Positions 54,807 to 64,000 of a stretch of DNA of 64,000 bases are shown one piece after another. Position numbers and translations under genes: made by a program. The stretch's first letter is position 1; the number at the start of each line of letters is the position of its first letter. The notes under the pieces were generated by a model. The model was not told the DNA's origin and made no database searches. It was given only the letters and a program-made list of their open reading frames with translations. The DNA is from Corynebacterium matruchotii (lineage in GTDB: Bacteria; Actinomycetota; Actinomycetes; Mycobacteriales; Mycobacteriaceae): positions 1,488,001-1,552,000 of the forward strand of contig NZ_CP050134.2 of the NCBI RefSeq assembly GCF_011612265.2, read 5' to 3'.

Positions 54807-57800
54807 TTATCGCCGGTATTTTTTGGTGGTGAGGGCATCAAAACTGGGGCGATCCCCAGACAACCACCGACCCCACACCGTAGGAAATAGTTGGTCAAAC
54901 GGCTCAGTAGGCGGACACCACCGCACCGTACTCTCACACCGCTCCCGATACCGAATCAAATAAAAATTACTCTTCCACGCCTCAACCGGCATACTCCCCG
55001 ACTGAGCCTCCCACCAAGCACCAGGCAGAAACACAGTCCGACCAGCCCCAGTACGCTTCCCCTCAACCACAAGATCATGGGCAACAAGTTCAGCGCGGGC
55101 CTCATCAAACTGTTTCTTCTTCCACCCATTCCAAGCCTTCACATTAGAGTCAGTAGGATCAACCAACGCAAGCAATTGAAGAAAATACACAGCAGCCGAC
55201 TCAGAAAGCCCAAGCTCCCGACACACCTCAGCCACAACACCAGGCGCAGAAACCCGCGGATCACGATAACAACCAACAGGCCGAGACTTCGTCTCATCCC
55301 CCAGGTCGGCAATGATCCTATCGAAATACCCCTCCGTCAAACCCCGGAATGCATCAAAATTACAGCCCCGGTAGTACATAGCATCCCGGTCATCTTTCAC
55401 ACCACTAATGTCACCAGTAAGTGGAAGAGTGGTGAAATGTTGTGCCACAGCTTTATCGGTGGTGGTTTTCAGCATGGTGAGCTGGTGTGCCAGGAACGAA
55501 CACACTTCCCTGGCCTCCGCATCATCAGCAAAACCCTGCGCCGGCAAATTGATAGCTAGATCCAAAGCAATAGAAGCAGCCATGCCGCTGTCCCAACCTG
55601 AAAAATGGGGGTTAGGTTCGAGCCGACAGATCAACTGGAAAAGAACACGGATTTGTACTTCAGGAGCCTGCCACTGTTTGGCAAAATATTTCTCCATAAG
55701 CTGATCAGGAACAATCACGTCACAGTCGGGAATACTCGCAACAAAAGCATCAATAAGCACGGGGTTATTATCGAACGCAGCGATGGTAAGAAGTTCTTCA
55801 TCAATATAACCCACCTGACTGCAAAGTTCTATGGCTGCCTGGGTAGATTTTTCAGTGAATTTAAGTTTTCGGCTGATAGTTTCCTTCCGTTTTCTTTCAG
55901 CATCCCAACGCTCCTCATGGTCGGCGTGACAGCTACAGAAGGCGGCAATGTCAACTCCCCCCACCCTCGTGAAAGACGCGTAAGTACCACCGACGATCAA
56001 CATGATTGCAGCAGTCTCGGTGAGGAAGGTTCGTGTCGTAAGGGCGTCGATAAGCGGCCGCATGCGCGACAACCACTCACCAGGATCAATATCACCCATG
56101 CGTTCTAACTTATCGGCCCAAACACGCATTTCCTCGGCGCTCATGCCCGGCTCAACACCAAGATCATAGGCGGTTTTCGCCACACCAAAAGTAGGGGCTC
56201 CACATACAGTTTCAGGAAACTCATTCCCGGCCACGATCAGACGATAATTGTTACGGTACAACCGATCAAGGACAACGACCTGGGTGTTGGCATCGGTGAA
56301 GCTCAGGCCGACCCTGGCATCATCGGGTTCTGCGGACATGCGGGACCAGTCGACCCACACCTGCCGCCACGTACGGTTATCGATCTTGGCATCGGCAAGC
56401 TCCCGCAGCAACGCGGCAGCCTCCATGCGGGCAGCCGGCGAAGTAAATGGCGCCATAGCCCAAGAAACGAGAGCTTTTTCTCGACCAACAAAAACGAACC
56501 AAGTCCAGGAATATGATCGTCTAACACCATTCTTAATGTAAAAAACATCAATGGCACCATCAATCACTTCCTTAAGTTGCTGTACTTTCGCTATCACCGC
56601 GTAGGTAGAGCATGCCGAATGGTCAGGATAAAAATTTTTCCGCGTTGCAGTGGAATGATGAGTCGCAACAGCCCCATGCTCATGCTGCCCTCGTACTTGG
56701 TCAAGCACCTCCGTAAGTTTGTCAACACTAGCTTGTGCAGATAGGGCGAGCTGCACCACACTCACACACAACTCCCGATCATCGGTGCCCAACAGGTCGG
56801 CAGCAGCCTTCATGGCGGCGGACCCCGACTGACAATTGAAAGATAAAGGTGCATACATGCACTTCCCATCAGGAATATTGTTTTCCCGGTCCACAGTGGT
56901 ATCACTCTTACCAGTCTCCGGTTCCAGGGCAGCCAGCAGCGGAGCAACATCAGCGGGCTGCACGGCACGCAACCTGCGGGAGGCCTCCTCATCGCGTAGG
57001 GTGAGATTCCCCCAAGCAACCCACGGCAGCTGATACATCCAATGGGGTTCCCCACGATCATCCAGTATGGTTGCAAGTTCACCGTGGACAGCGGAAACCC
57101 CAGGCAGATACAAGACTGTACCGAACTCCTCAACACCTACCAGTCGGGTGACACCACCAAAAGTAGTTACGCCACACACCGGCGTGTCATGAAGATAACG
57201 GGTGCCATCCCCTGCGACCAGAGAGTAATCTTGCTTCTCGTCCTTAGTACGACCCGCAACGCAACAAAACTCACCGGTATCGATGACGGGAATGATTTTT
57301 GCTCGGGCAGCATCATTATCAACCGGGGCGGGAAGAAACGTGGTCCACGCCCAGTCAATGGTGATGTCGGCGGTCTCGGCAAGATCGACCACCTGCTGAG
57401 GCGGTTGATTCATAGTGTAAATACCGGTAATTGGGTCATACTGAAAAATAGTGTTACGCCACTCGTCACCATAACCCTCATCACCGGAGCACCATATGGT
57501 ACCAGCATTGTCACCATACACAACACTAATTGTGCGATTAAACTCGCGGTCAGTGGGACGCAAGAGGATATCGCCAACCACCCGCCCATCAGGAGTCGCT
57601 AAGGAACTATACCGCGGCTTAGGCTTATCAAAAAGATAAGATTCACCACTAATTAATAGTGAAACACTATACCCATCATCCCATGTTGCTGCCACGTCAT
57701 AAACACCAGAACAGCTGAACGCCAACACCTGGTCACCAACCGCATCGGAGACGGCAACCATATCGAACGGGACGTATGGGGTGCTGATCTTCGTATCGAG

Positions 57801-59561
57801 GAGGGTGGTGTCCCCAGCAACCACCACAACCTTAGTGCCACAGAACGCCACAACACCGGGATAAGATTCCGTAATCTGCAGCCTAGGACCAATACCACGT
57901 TCCGGAGAAAGTTCACCACGCATAGCATGAATATGACGCTCCAACTCCGGCCAAGTAAGCTCAGTAATCAGTCCATGAGCAAGATTAGTGGCAAGCATCG
58001 TGGCAGCATCCACATTCGCCTTCTTAACCAAACGCTCCAAATTCCCAAGCGGTAACTTAGCCTCAGCCGCAAGCGTAAAACTGGTAACAAACCGGTCAAT
58101 AACAGAAAACAGCGCAGTATTCAGGTGCTGACACTCATTATTTAAAAACTCATCGTATAATAGCCCAGCACCAGCCCGAGCAATGGCATCCTTGTCTTCC
58201 ATGAGTTTTTCTAGCGTCCAACCGCACAAAATATGCGCCCTTATCTGCGGAACCTTTAAACAATACAAAGCTTCTCTATACTGGGGATGCCAACAATATA
58301 AAACTCTATAAAAGAATGAGTTCAATTGGTCGTTTTCTTTGGGTGAAGCATTATCTAGACGCCATTGGACACCAGCAACGGTCAATGCCCCGATGAACTC
58401 CAAGGGAAGATCAAGGTAGGTCTCATTCAATTCGATAGCAGAAATCACATCCTTATTCGATACGATGAGGTTGAACAGGCTGAAACTATCATTGGACCTA
58501 CCCACCAAAGCATCAAGAACGTTCAGCAGCCAACGCCGAAAATGCATTGGATCTTCTTGCAGGATGGTAGGTCCGCCAATGGAAATAAAATCCGTCACCC
58601 ATTCCTCTAACTGATAAGGGCTACGCCACGAGCGACAATCACTTGGTGGGGCAAAAAAGAGTTGCGTTATGGCATAAGGCCGATGGTCGAGCAGACCAAC
58701 CATGCGTTTACTCAAAGCTTTGGCGAAACCAGCAGGGGCACGCCGCATTCCGCTTAATCCACAAATGTTATCGAGGAGTTCCTCACCAACCTGTTGCGGA
58801 GTACGACCAGTGGGTTTCGCCACCCTGATGAGATCCCGGGGTAAACCAACATAGGGAGGAATACCAACACCCACCTGGTTGGTAATAATCTCAAGGAAAT
58901 ACTGGTAGGCATCCTCCGGGTCGGAGAAGCGCTGTATGCAACTAGTGGCCTCAAAAACCATTTCTTTCGGAGAAACAATGCCGCGGCGGGTGAATTCGGT
59001 AAATACTTGACGATGCCTATCAGGATCAATCGGTAAACCATAAGTACGCTCAAATTTGCGAGCCTTGTTAAAAGCACGCATGGCAAGTTTCTGGAATCCC
59101 GAATCATCGAAAATACGGGCAAGCTCCTCCAACAGAGTGGGAACGAAATGCGGGGCGGCCGTGCTGAGCATTTTGGTAAGCTCCTGGAACCTATCCCGCA
59201 CTTTTTTCGTTTGAAATTTGACTACCTTTTTCGCCCACTCAATATCAGCAACCAGGTTGAGGGCATGTTCGGTATTGTCCTGGTCGATCATGATCGGCCA
59301 GGTGGGGAAACCAATGGCACGAGATCGGCCTCGACCTACCGGCCGAGGGGCAGGCTGAGGGTCCAGGCCAAACCGACCCATGATGAGGGTTTCGGTGGAC
59401 AATAAGGTTTCTGGGATGAGTTTCACCACAGGAACCTCACCAATCATGGCGGTCAGTGCAACAACCGGCACAATATCCGCCGGTACGGCCGTATCATCGT
59501 GGGAGCCGGGGAATGTGAGCGGCAGCACGCCGCCCGATGCCACAATGCGTACGGGATTCAT
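54807..59561 (-). CDS. giant array protein 8, long form (1584 aa)
   Basis: N-module 1-550 (VVKLIPETLLSTETLIMGRFG; PHFVPTLLEELARIFDDSG; ARKFERTYGLPIDPDRHRQVF), beta-rich middle about 560-850 (ITESYPGVVAFCGTKVVVVAG; GEFCCVAGRTKDEKQDYSLV; LPWVAWGNLTLRDEEASRRL), second helical module 850-1430 (FVGREKALVSWAMAPFTS; FLTETAAIMLIVGGTY; RKLKFTEKSTQAAIELCSQVG), winged-helix-like tip about 1434-1550 (DPRVSAPGVVAEVCRELGLS; KAWNGWKKKQFDEARAELV; GAGRTVFLPGAWWEAQ). Middle and 3' parts are very close to the next gene. AGGA stands eight bases before the ATG at 59561 (MNPVRIV), deciding it over the ATG at 59570. No array promoter motif. Function unknown. Confidence 0.85.
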   Translation of the reverse strand: MNPVRIVASGGVLPLTFPGSHDDTAVPADIVPVVALTAMIGEVPVVKLIPETLLSTETLIMGRFGLDPQPAPRPVGRGRSRAIGFPTWPIMIDQDNTEHALNLVADIEWAKKVVKFQTKKVRDRFQELTKMLSTAAPHFVPTLLEELARIFDDSGFQKLAMRAFNKARKFERTYGLPIDPDRHRQVFTEFTRRGIVSPKEMVFEATSCIQRFSDPEDAYQYFLEIITNQVGVGIPPYVGLPRDLIRVAKPTGRTPQQVGEELLDNICGLSGMRRAPAGFAKALSKRMVGLLDHRPYAITQLFFAPPSDCRSWRSPYQLEEWVTDFISIGGPTILQEDPMHFRRWLLNVLDALVGRSNDSFSLFNLIVSNKDVISAIELNETYLDLPLEFIGALTVAGVQWRLDNASPKENDQLNSFFYRVLYCWHPQYREALYCLKVPQIRAHILCGWTLEKLMEDKDAIARAGAGLLYDEFLNNECQHLNTALFSVIDRFVTSFTLAAEAKLPLGNLERLVKKANVDAATMLATNLAHGLITELTWPELERHIHAMRGELSPERGIGPRLQITESYPGVVAFCGTKVVVVAGDTTLLDTKISTPYVPFDMVAVSDAVGDQVLAFSCSGVYDVAATWDDGYSVSLLISGESYLFDKPKPRYSSLATPDGRVVGDILLRPTDREFNRTISVVYGDNAGTIWCSGDEGYGDEWRNTIFQYDPITGIYTMNQPPQQVVDLAETADITIDWAWTTFLPAPVDNDAARAKIIPVIDTGEFCCVAGRTKDEKQDYSLVAGDGTRYLHDTPVCGVTTFGGVTRLVGVEEFGTVLYLPGVSAVHGELATILDDRGEPHWMYQLPWVAWGNLTLRDEEASRRLRAVQPADVAPLLAALEPETGKSDTTVDRENNIPDGKCMYAPLSFNCQSGSAAMKAAADLLGTDDRELCVSVVQLALSAQASVDKLTEVLDQVRGQHEHGAVATHHSTATRKNFYPDHSACSTYAVIAKVQQLKEVIDGAIDVFYIKNGVRRSYSWTWFVFVGREKALVSWAMAPFTSPAARMEAAALLRELADAKIDNRTWRQVWVDWSRMSAEPDDARVGLSFTDANTQVVVLDRLYRNNYRLIVAGNEFPETVCGAPTFGVAKTAYDLGVEPGMSAEEMRVWADKLERMGDIDPGEWLSRMRPLIDALTTRTFLTETAAIMLIVGGTYASFTRVGGVDIAAFCSCHADHEERWDAERKRKETISRKLKFTEKSTQAAIELCSQVGYIDEELLTIAAFDNNPVLIDAFVASIPDCDVIVPDQLMEKYFAKQWQAPEVQIRVLFQLICRLEPNPHFSGWDSGMAASIALDLAINLPAQGFADDAEAREVCSFLAHQLTMLKTTTDKAVAQHFTTLPLTGDISGVKDDRDAMYYRGCNFDAFRGLTEGYFDRIIADLGDETKSRPVGCYRDPRVSAPGVVAEVCRELGLSESAAVYFLQLLALVDPTDSNVKAWNGWKKKQFDEARAELVAHDLVVEGKRTGAGRTVFLPGAWWEAQSGSMPVEAWKSNFYLIRYRERCESTVRWCPPTEPFDQLFPTVWGRWLSGDRPSFDALTTKKYRR

Positions 59562-59649
59562 GCGTTCCATCCTAGAAGCTTATTCAACCTCTAGGAAAAC
59601 CCATGCACCCTAACGAATGACAAATCAGAAAGAATGTACCACCTAGTTT

Positions 59650-59735
59650 CCTTTCCTCACTTCCAGAAAAGAGTCATATACGTTAATGCCGTGGAGAGCC
59701 AAAACACATTTTCCCAGCAACTAAATAAATATTCT
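59650..59735 (-). pseudogene. degenerate copy of the fragment at 30058-30228
   Basis: Minus strand aligns with the end of the fragment at 30058-30228 (shared TCTGGAAGTGA-GAA, GGAAA-TGTG, ATTAAC blocks) but with stops inside. It fills most of the 212-bp gap between giant genes 8 and 9 (59562-59773), where no intact gene is seen. Confidence 0.3.
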
Positions 59736-59773
59736 CCTTACAATGATTCTTCATAGACGAATTCACCCCCAGG

Positions 59774-62700
59774 TTATCGCCGGTATTTCTTGGTAATAAG
59801 GGCATCAAAACTTGGGCGATCACCAGACAACCACCGACCCCACACGGTAGGAAATAGTTGGTCGAACGGCTCAGTAGGTGGACACCACCGCACCGTGCTC
59901 TCACACCGCTCCCGATACCGAATCAGGTAAAAGTTACTCTTCCACGCCTCAACCGGCATACTCCCCGACTGGGCCTCCCACCACGCACCAGGCAAAAACA
60001 CAGTTCGGCCAGCCCCAGTACGCTTACCCTCAACCACAAGGTCGCGGGCAACAAGTTCGGCACGGGCCTCATCAAGCTGTTTCTTCTTCCACCCATTCCA
60101 AGCCTTCACATTAGAGTCAGTAGGATCAACCAGAGCAAGCAACTGAAGAAAATACACAGCAGCCGGCTCGGTGAGCCCAAGCTCCTGACACACCTCAGCA
60201 ACAACAGCAGGCGCAGAAACCCGCGGATCACGATAACAACCGGCAGGCCGAGACTTCGTCTCATCCTCCAGGTCGGCAATGACCTTATCGAAATGCCCCT
60301 CCGACAAACCCCGGAACGCATCAAAATTATGGCTCCAGTAATGACCGTCTTTGATGTGGTTGATGTCACCGGTGAGTGGCAGGGAGGTGTGGTTGCCAGA
60401 AATATTTGTATTCGTAGCGGTTTTCAGCATGGTGAGTTGGTGCGCCAGGAACGAACACACTTTCCTGGCCTCCGCATCATCGGCAAAACCCTGCGCCGGC
60501 AGGTTTGTGGCAAGATCCAATGCGATGGATGCGATCATGCCGCCGTTCCACCCGGAGAATTGAGGTTTAGGTTTCAATGGGCAGAGCAACTGGAAGAGGA
60601 TGTGATTTTTTTCGTCGGGCGCAGCCCACTGTCCGGCAAGGTATTTTTCCATGAGTTGGTCGGGAATGACCAGTTCGCAGGCGGGGAAGCTGGCCACGAA
60701 AGCGTCGACAAGCGTGGTGTTATTGTCGAATGCAGCGGTGGCGAGTAGTGCCCGGCTCATCGGGTCCACCCTGGTGAGAAGTGTCGTAGCGGCCAGGGTG
60801 CTTTTGCGGGTGAGCTTGAGTTTTCGGCGGATAGTTTTCGCCCGTTCCTCCTCAGCAGCCCGGAGAGCATCGCCACCGGCACGACGGAAGGCCGCAATGG
60901 CGAGTTCGCGGGGCAGAAGCGTCCCAAAACCACCAGCGAGCAGCATGATTGCAGCAGTCTTGGTGAGGAAGGTTCGGGCCGTGAGGGCGTCAATAAGCGG
61001 CCGCATGCGCGACAACCACTCACCAGGATCAATGTCACCCATGCGTTCTAACTTGTCGGCCCAAACACGCATTTCCTTGGCGCTCATGCCCGGCTCGACA
61101 CCAAGATCGTGGGCGGTTTTCGCTGCGCCCAAGGCAGAAGCGTCGCACACGGTTTCGGGAAACTTATCCCCGGCCACGAGCAGACGATGCTTGATGCCCC
61201 TCTTGACGTCGTACAGCGTGTCAAGGACGATAGCCTGCGTGTCGGCATCAGCAAAGAGTAGGCCGGTGTGGACCTCACCGAGTTTCTTGGACATGCAGTA
61301 CCAGTCAATGAGCACTTGCCGCCACGTGTGGTTGTCGATCTTGGCATCGGCAAGCTTGCGCAGCAGCGCGGCAGCCTCCATGCGGGCTGCCGGTGGAGTG
61401 AGCAACCCCATGGCCCAGGAAACCAGGGCTTTTTCCTGACCCGCGAACGAAAGCCAACCCCACGAATCGTCCTTGTCAATATGCGAGGCATCACGTTTCC
61501 CGTCGATCACTTCCTGAAGCTGCTGCACTTTCGCCACGACCGCGTAGGCGGAGCGCGCCGGCCGATCAGCGTGAGCGGCATTCGGCGCCGGGGTTTCTTG
61601 CGTGGCAGCGGAGTTTCGGGCTGCGATCGTCTCACGTTTGTGCTGCACCCGCGCACGGTTGCAAACATTCGTGAGCTTACGGACGCTAGCCCGCACGGAC
61701 AGGGCGAGCTGCACCACGCTGACGCACAGCTCCCGATCATCGGTGCCCAACAGGTCGGCGGCTGCCTGCATGGCGGCGGAGCCCGACTGGCAGTTCGGGG
61801 ACAGTGCGGAATACACACGTTCCCCGGAGGTATCACGCCCCTGATTTCTGGTGGTGGTGCTGCGCTTGCCGGAATCCGGCTTCAGGGCTGCCAGCAGCGG
61901 GGCAACGTCGACAGGCTGTATGGCACGCAACCTGCGGGAGGCTTCCTCGTCACGTAGAGTAAGATTCCCCCAGGCAACCCACGGCAATTGGTACATCCAG
62001 TGGGGTTCCCCACGGTCATCCCGAGTGGTTGCAAGTGTGCCATAGTCGACGGAAACCCCGGGCAGGTACAGAACCGTGCCGGACTCCTCGACGCCTACCA
62101 GGCAGGTGACACCACCAAAAGTAGTTGCGCCGCACACCCGCATGTCATGAAGATAACGGGTGCCATCCCCTGTGACCAGCGCATAGTCCCGGTTCTCGTC
62201 TTTGGTGTAGCCCACGACACAGCAGAACTCGCCGGTATCGGTGGTGGGAATGATTTTTGCTCGGGCGGCATCGTTATCAACCGGAGTAGGAAGAAACGTG
62301 GTCCTCGACCAGTCAATGATAATACCAGCAGCCTCAGCAAGATCGACCACCCGTTGGGGTTGTTGGTCCCTCGTGTGCGTATCGGTGGCTGGATCGTATA
62401 CACGCCACTCGTAGCCGTGGCTGTAGTCACCACCGCGATACCACATGTTGCCGGCATTGTCGCCGTACACGGCGTCGTCGATGCGGTTCAGCTCGCGGCT
62501 CGTGGCGCGCAGGATAATGTCACCGACCAACCGACCATCGGGAATCGCAAGGGAGCTATGCCGTGGCCAGAAAACACTGTAACTATAGGATTGGCCGCTC
62601 AGTAGCAGCGAAGCATCCTCGCCATCATTCCATGTTGCCGAGATTTTATCACCACCGGAATAGCCAAGCGCTAACACCCGGGTGCCGTCCACATCGGGGA

Positions 62701-64000
62701 CGGAAATCATATCGAATGGGGTGTGCTTGGTGCTAATCCTCGTATTGAGGAGAGTGGTGTCCCCGGCGACTGCCACAACCTTAGTGCCACAAAACGCCAC
62801 AACACCGGGATAGGATTCCGTAATCTGAAGCCTGGGACCAATACCACGTTCCGGGGATAACTCGTCACGCATAGCATGAATGTGCCGCTCCAACTCCGGC
62901 CAGGTGAGCTCGGTAATGAGTCCATGGGCAAGATTAGTGGCAAGCACCGTGGCAGCATCCACATTCGCCTTCTCAACCAAACGCTCCAAATTCCCAAGCG
63001 GTAACTTAGCCTTGACCGCACGCGTCAAGCTTGTGATAAACCGGTCAATGGTGGGCAGTGGTGCGGCGCGCAAATGACGGCATTCATCATGTAATAGTTC
63101 CTCGTACAGCAGGATATCATTCACCTGGGCAACGGCATCACCATGCTCCATAAATCGCTCCAATGTCCAGCCACACAGAATATACGTTTTTATCTGCGGG
63201 TTCTCCAGGCAATGGGTCAGGTTTTTATGCCGGTGGTCCCGGTAATATTGGATTCGATCAAGGAAGGACTCCAGCTGGTTGTTTTCCTCATATGAAACAT
63301 TATCGAGGTGCCACTGGGCGCCGGCAACAATCAACGCCTCGATAAGCTCCAGGGGAAGGCCAAGATGGGTCTCATCCAGTTCGATGCCGGAAATCGTCTC
63401 GCTATTCGACACGATGAGGTCGACCAGGCTGGGGCTGTAATCGGGTCTGCCCACCAAGGTATCGAGAACGGTCAGGAACCAACGCCGGAAATGCGCTGGG
63501 TTTTCCTTCAGAATGTTCGGTCCGCCGATGGTGATAAAGACAGTGGTCCAGTCTTCTAATTTGTGGTTGCCGGACCACGGATAATAGTCAGTTGGCGGGG
63601 TGGAAATAAGCTGCATCACGGCGTCGGGCCGGTGATCAAGCAGTCCGGGCATATGCTTGTCCAGGGCCTTCACGAAGCCAACGGGGACACGACGCATGCC
63701 GCTTAATTCGGAAATACTGTCAAGCAGTTCCTTGCCGGCCTGCTGCGGGGTACGGCCGGTGGGTTTCGCCACCCGCAAGAAATCGCGGGGAAGACCAGCG
63801 TAGGGGGCGCTGCCGGCACTCACCTGGTCAGTGATGAGCCCAAGGAAATACTGGTAGGCGGCCTCTGGGTCAGAGATGCGCCGCATGCAGCTGGTGACTT
63901 CGAAACCCATTTCCTTAGCAGAGATAAGACCACGGCGGGCGAATTCGGTCAGAGCATGCCGGTGCCGGTCAAGGTCAACCGGCAAATTGTACGTGCGTTC
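59774..64000 (-). CDS. giant array protein 9, long form, N-terminus outside window
   Basis: At least 1408 codons, open through the right edge (ERTYNLPVDLDRH at the border); by alignment with giant protein 8 about 173 residues are missing. Same order of parts: N-module, beta-rich middle (ITESYPGVVAFCGTKVVAVAG; GEFCCVVGYTKDENRDYALV), second helical module (LSFAGQEKALVSWAMGLLTP; FLTKTAAIMLLAGGFGTLLP), tip (DPRVSAPAVVAEVCQELGLT; KAWNGWKKKQLDEARAELV; GAGRTVFLPGAWWEAQ). The last 500 bp differ from giant gene 8 at only a few percent of positions by eye, the rest somewhat more, so the two are a recent tandem duplication. Function unknown. Confidence 0.84.
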   Translation of the reverse strand, partial: ERTYNLPVDLDRHRHALTEFARRGLISAKEMGFEVTSCMRRISDPEAAYQYFLGLITDQVSAGSAPYAGLPRDFLRVAKPTGRTPQQAGKELLDSISELSGMRRVPVGFVKALDKHMPGLLDHRPDAVMQLISTPPTDYYPWSGNHKLEDWTTVFITIGGPNILKENPAHFRRWFLTVLDTLVGRPDYSPSLVDLIVSNSETISGIELDETHLGLPLELIEALIVAGAQWHLDNVSYEENNQLESFLDRIQYYRDHRHKNLTHCLENPQIKTYILCGWTLERFMEHGDAVAQVNDILLYEELLHDECRHLRAAPLPTIDRFITSLTRAVKAKLPLGNLERLVEKANVDAATVLATNLAHGLITELTWPELERHIHAMRDELSPERGIGPRLQITESYPGVVAFCGTKVVAVAGDTTLLNTRISTKHTPFDMISVPDVDGTRVLALGYSGGDKISATWNDGEDASLLLSGQSYSYSVFWPRHSSLAIPDGRLVGDIILRATSRELNRIDDAVYGDNAGNMWYRGGDYSHGYEWRVYDPATDTHTRDQQPQRVVDLAEAAGIIIDWSRTTFLPTPVDNDAARAKIIPTTDTGEFCCVVGYTKDENRDYALVTGDGTRYLHDMRVCGATTFGGVTCLVGVEESGTVLYLPGVSVDYGTLATTRDDRGEPHWMYQLPWVAWGNLTLRDEEASRRLRAIQPVDVAPLLAALKPDSGKRSTTTRNQGRDTSGERVYSALSPNCQSGSAAMQAAADLLGTDDRELCVSVVQLALSVRASVRKLTNVCNRARVQHKRETIAARNSAATQETPAPNAAHADRPARSAYAVVAKVQQLQEVIDGKRDASHIDKDDSWGWLSFAGQEKALVSWAMGLLTPPAARMEAAALLRKLADAKIDNHTWRQVLIDWYCMSKKLGEVHTGLLFADADTQAIVLDTLYDVKRGIKHRLLVAGDKFPETVCDASALGAAKTAHDLGVEPGMSAKEMRVWADKLERMGDIDPGEWLSRMRPLIDALTARTFLTKTAAIMLLAGGFGTLLPRELAIAAFRRAGGDALRAAEEERAKTIRRKLKLTRKSTLAATTLLTRVDPMSRALLATAAFDNNTTLVDAFVASFPACELVIPDQLMEKYLAGQWAAPDEKNHILFQLLCPLKPKPQFSGWNGGMIASIALDLATNLPAQGFADDAEARKVCSFLAHQLTMLKTATNTNISGNHTSLPLTGDINHIKDGHYWSHNFDAFRGLSEGHFDKVIADLEDETKSRPAGCYRDPRVSAPAVVAEVCQELGLTEPAAVYFLQLLALVDPTDSNVKAWNGWKKKQLDEARAELVARDLVVEGKRTGAGRTVFLPGAWWEAQSGSMPVEAWKSNFYLIRYRERCESTVRWCPPTEPFDQLFPTVWGRWLSGDRPSFDALITKKYRR

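Noticed and set aside
31348..64000. CRISPR array or transposon ends in the repetitive region
   Set aside because: Repeats are paralogous genes; no direct repeat-spacer pattern, inverted ends or transposase.

Overview
The window comes from a Corynebacterium-type actinobacterium. The evidence is gene content and order: a divergent lysG/lysE pair next to gatB, with ald, pfkA, gatA and gatC nearby, together with many near-leaderless starts, lipoprotein boxes and paired MFS exporters. I cannot assign a species.

Layout. Bases 1-30500 are mostly core or common accessory genes: a partial unknown gene at the left edge, a DoxX-type membrane protein, a secreted HNH-type lipoprotein, lysG/lysE, gatB, a tightly overlapping five-gene unit (ABC ATPase, two permeases, histidine kinase, response regulator), ald, pfkA, three MFS exporters and an SGNH hydrolase, a FecCD-type uptake transporter, rtcB, gatA/gatC and an ACT-domain protein. 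A 1.67-kb stretch without genes (22747-24411) holds a well-formed cobalamin riboswitch on the minus strand. No recognisable gene follows it, and a hairpin with a T-rich tail closes the unit. gatA is split by a frameshift in a run of six G.

Bases 31348-64000, half of the window, are one minus-strand array of nine paralogous large proteins (573 to 1584 aa; the rightmost is cut by the window edge) with one DUF4132-like gene inside it. All nine share an N-terminal helical module. A beta-rich middle module, a second helical module and a C-terminal winged-helix-like tip are present or absent in different members, so copies end at repeated boundaries. Two neighbours carry a 505-bp 3' cassette that reads as identical, with extreme strand composition (almost only A and C on the plus strand). 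Two others are a recent tandem duplication. Six array transcription units share a promoter of fixed geometry (RYGTCC, then ten bases, then a -10-like hexamer one base further on), and in five of them the hexamer lies 6-8 bases from the start codon, which suggests leaderless, coordinately regulated mRNAs. I see no transposase, integrase, tRNA or CRISPR. The array has no function I can name and is the best candidate for an undescribed system.

How genes work together: LysG should activate LysE to export basic amino acids; GatA/B/C make Gln-tRNA(Gln) and possibly Asn-tRNA(Asn); the ABC/two-component operon looks like a sense-and-export unit against membrane-active compounds; two neighbouring MFS exporters share TetR-type operator palindromes although no tetR gene is in view.
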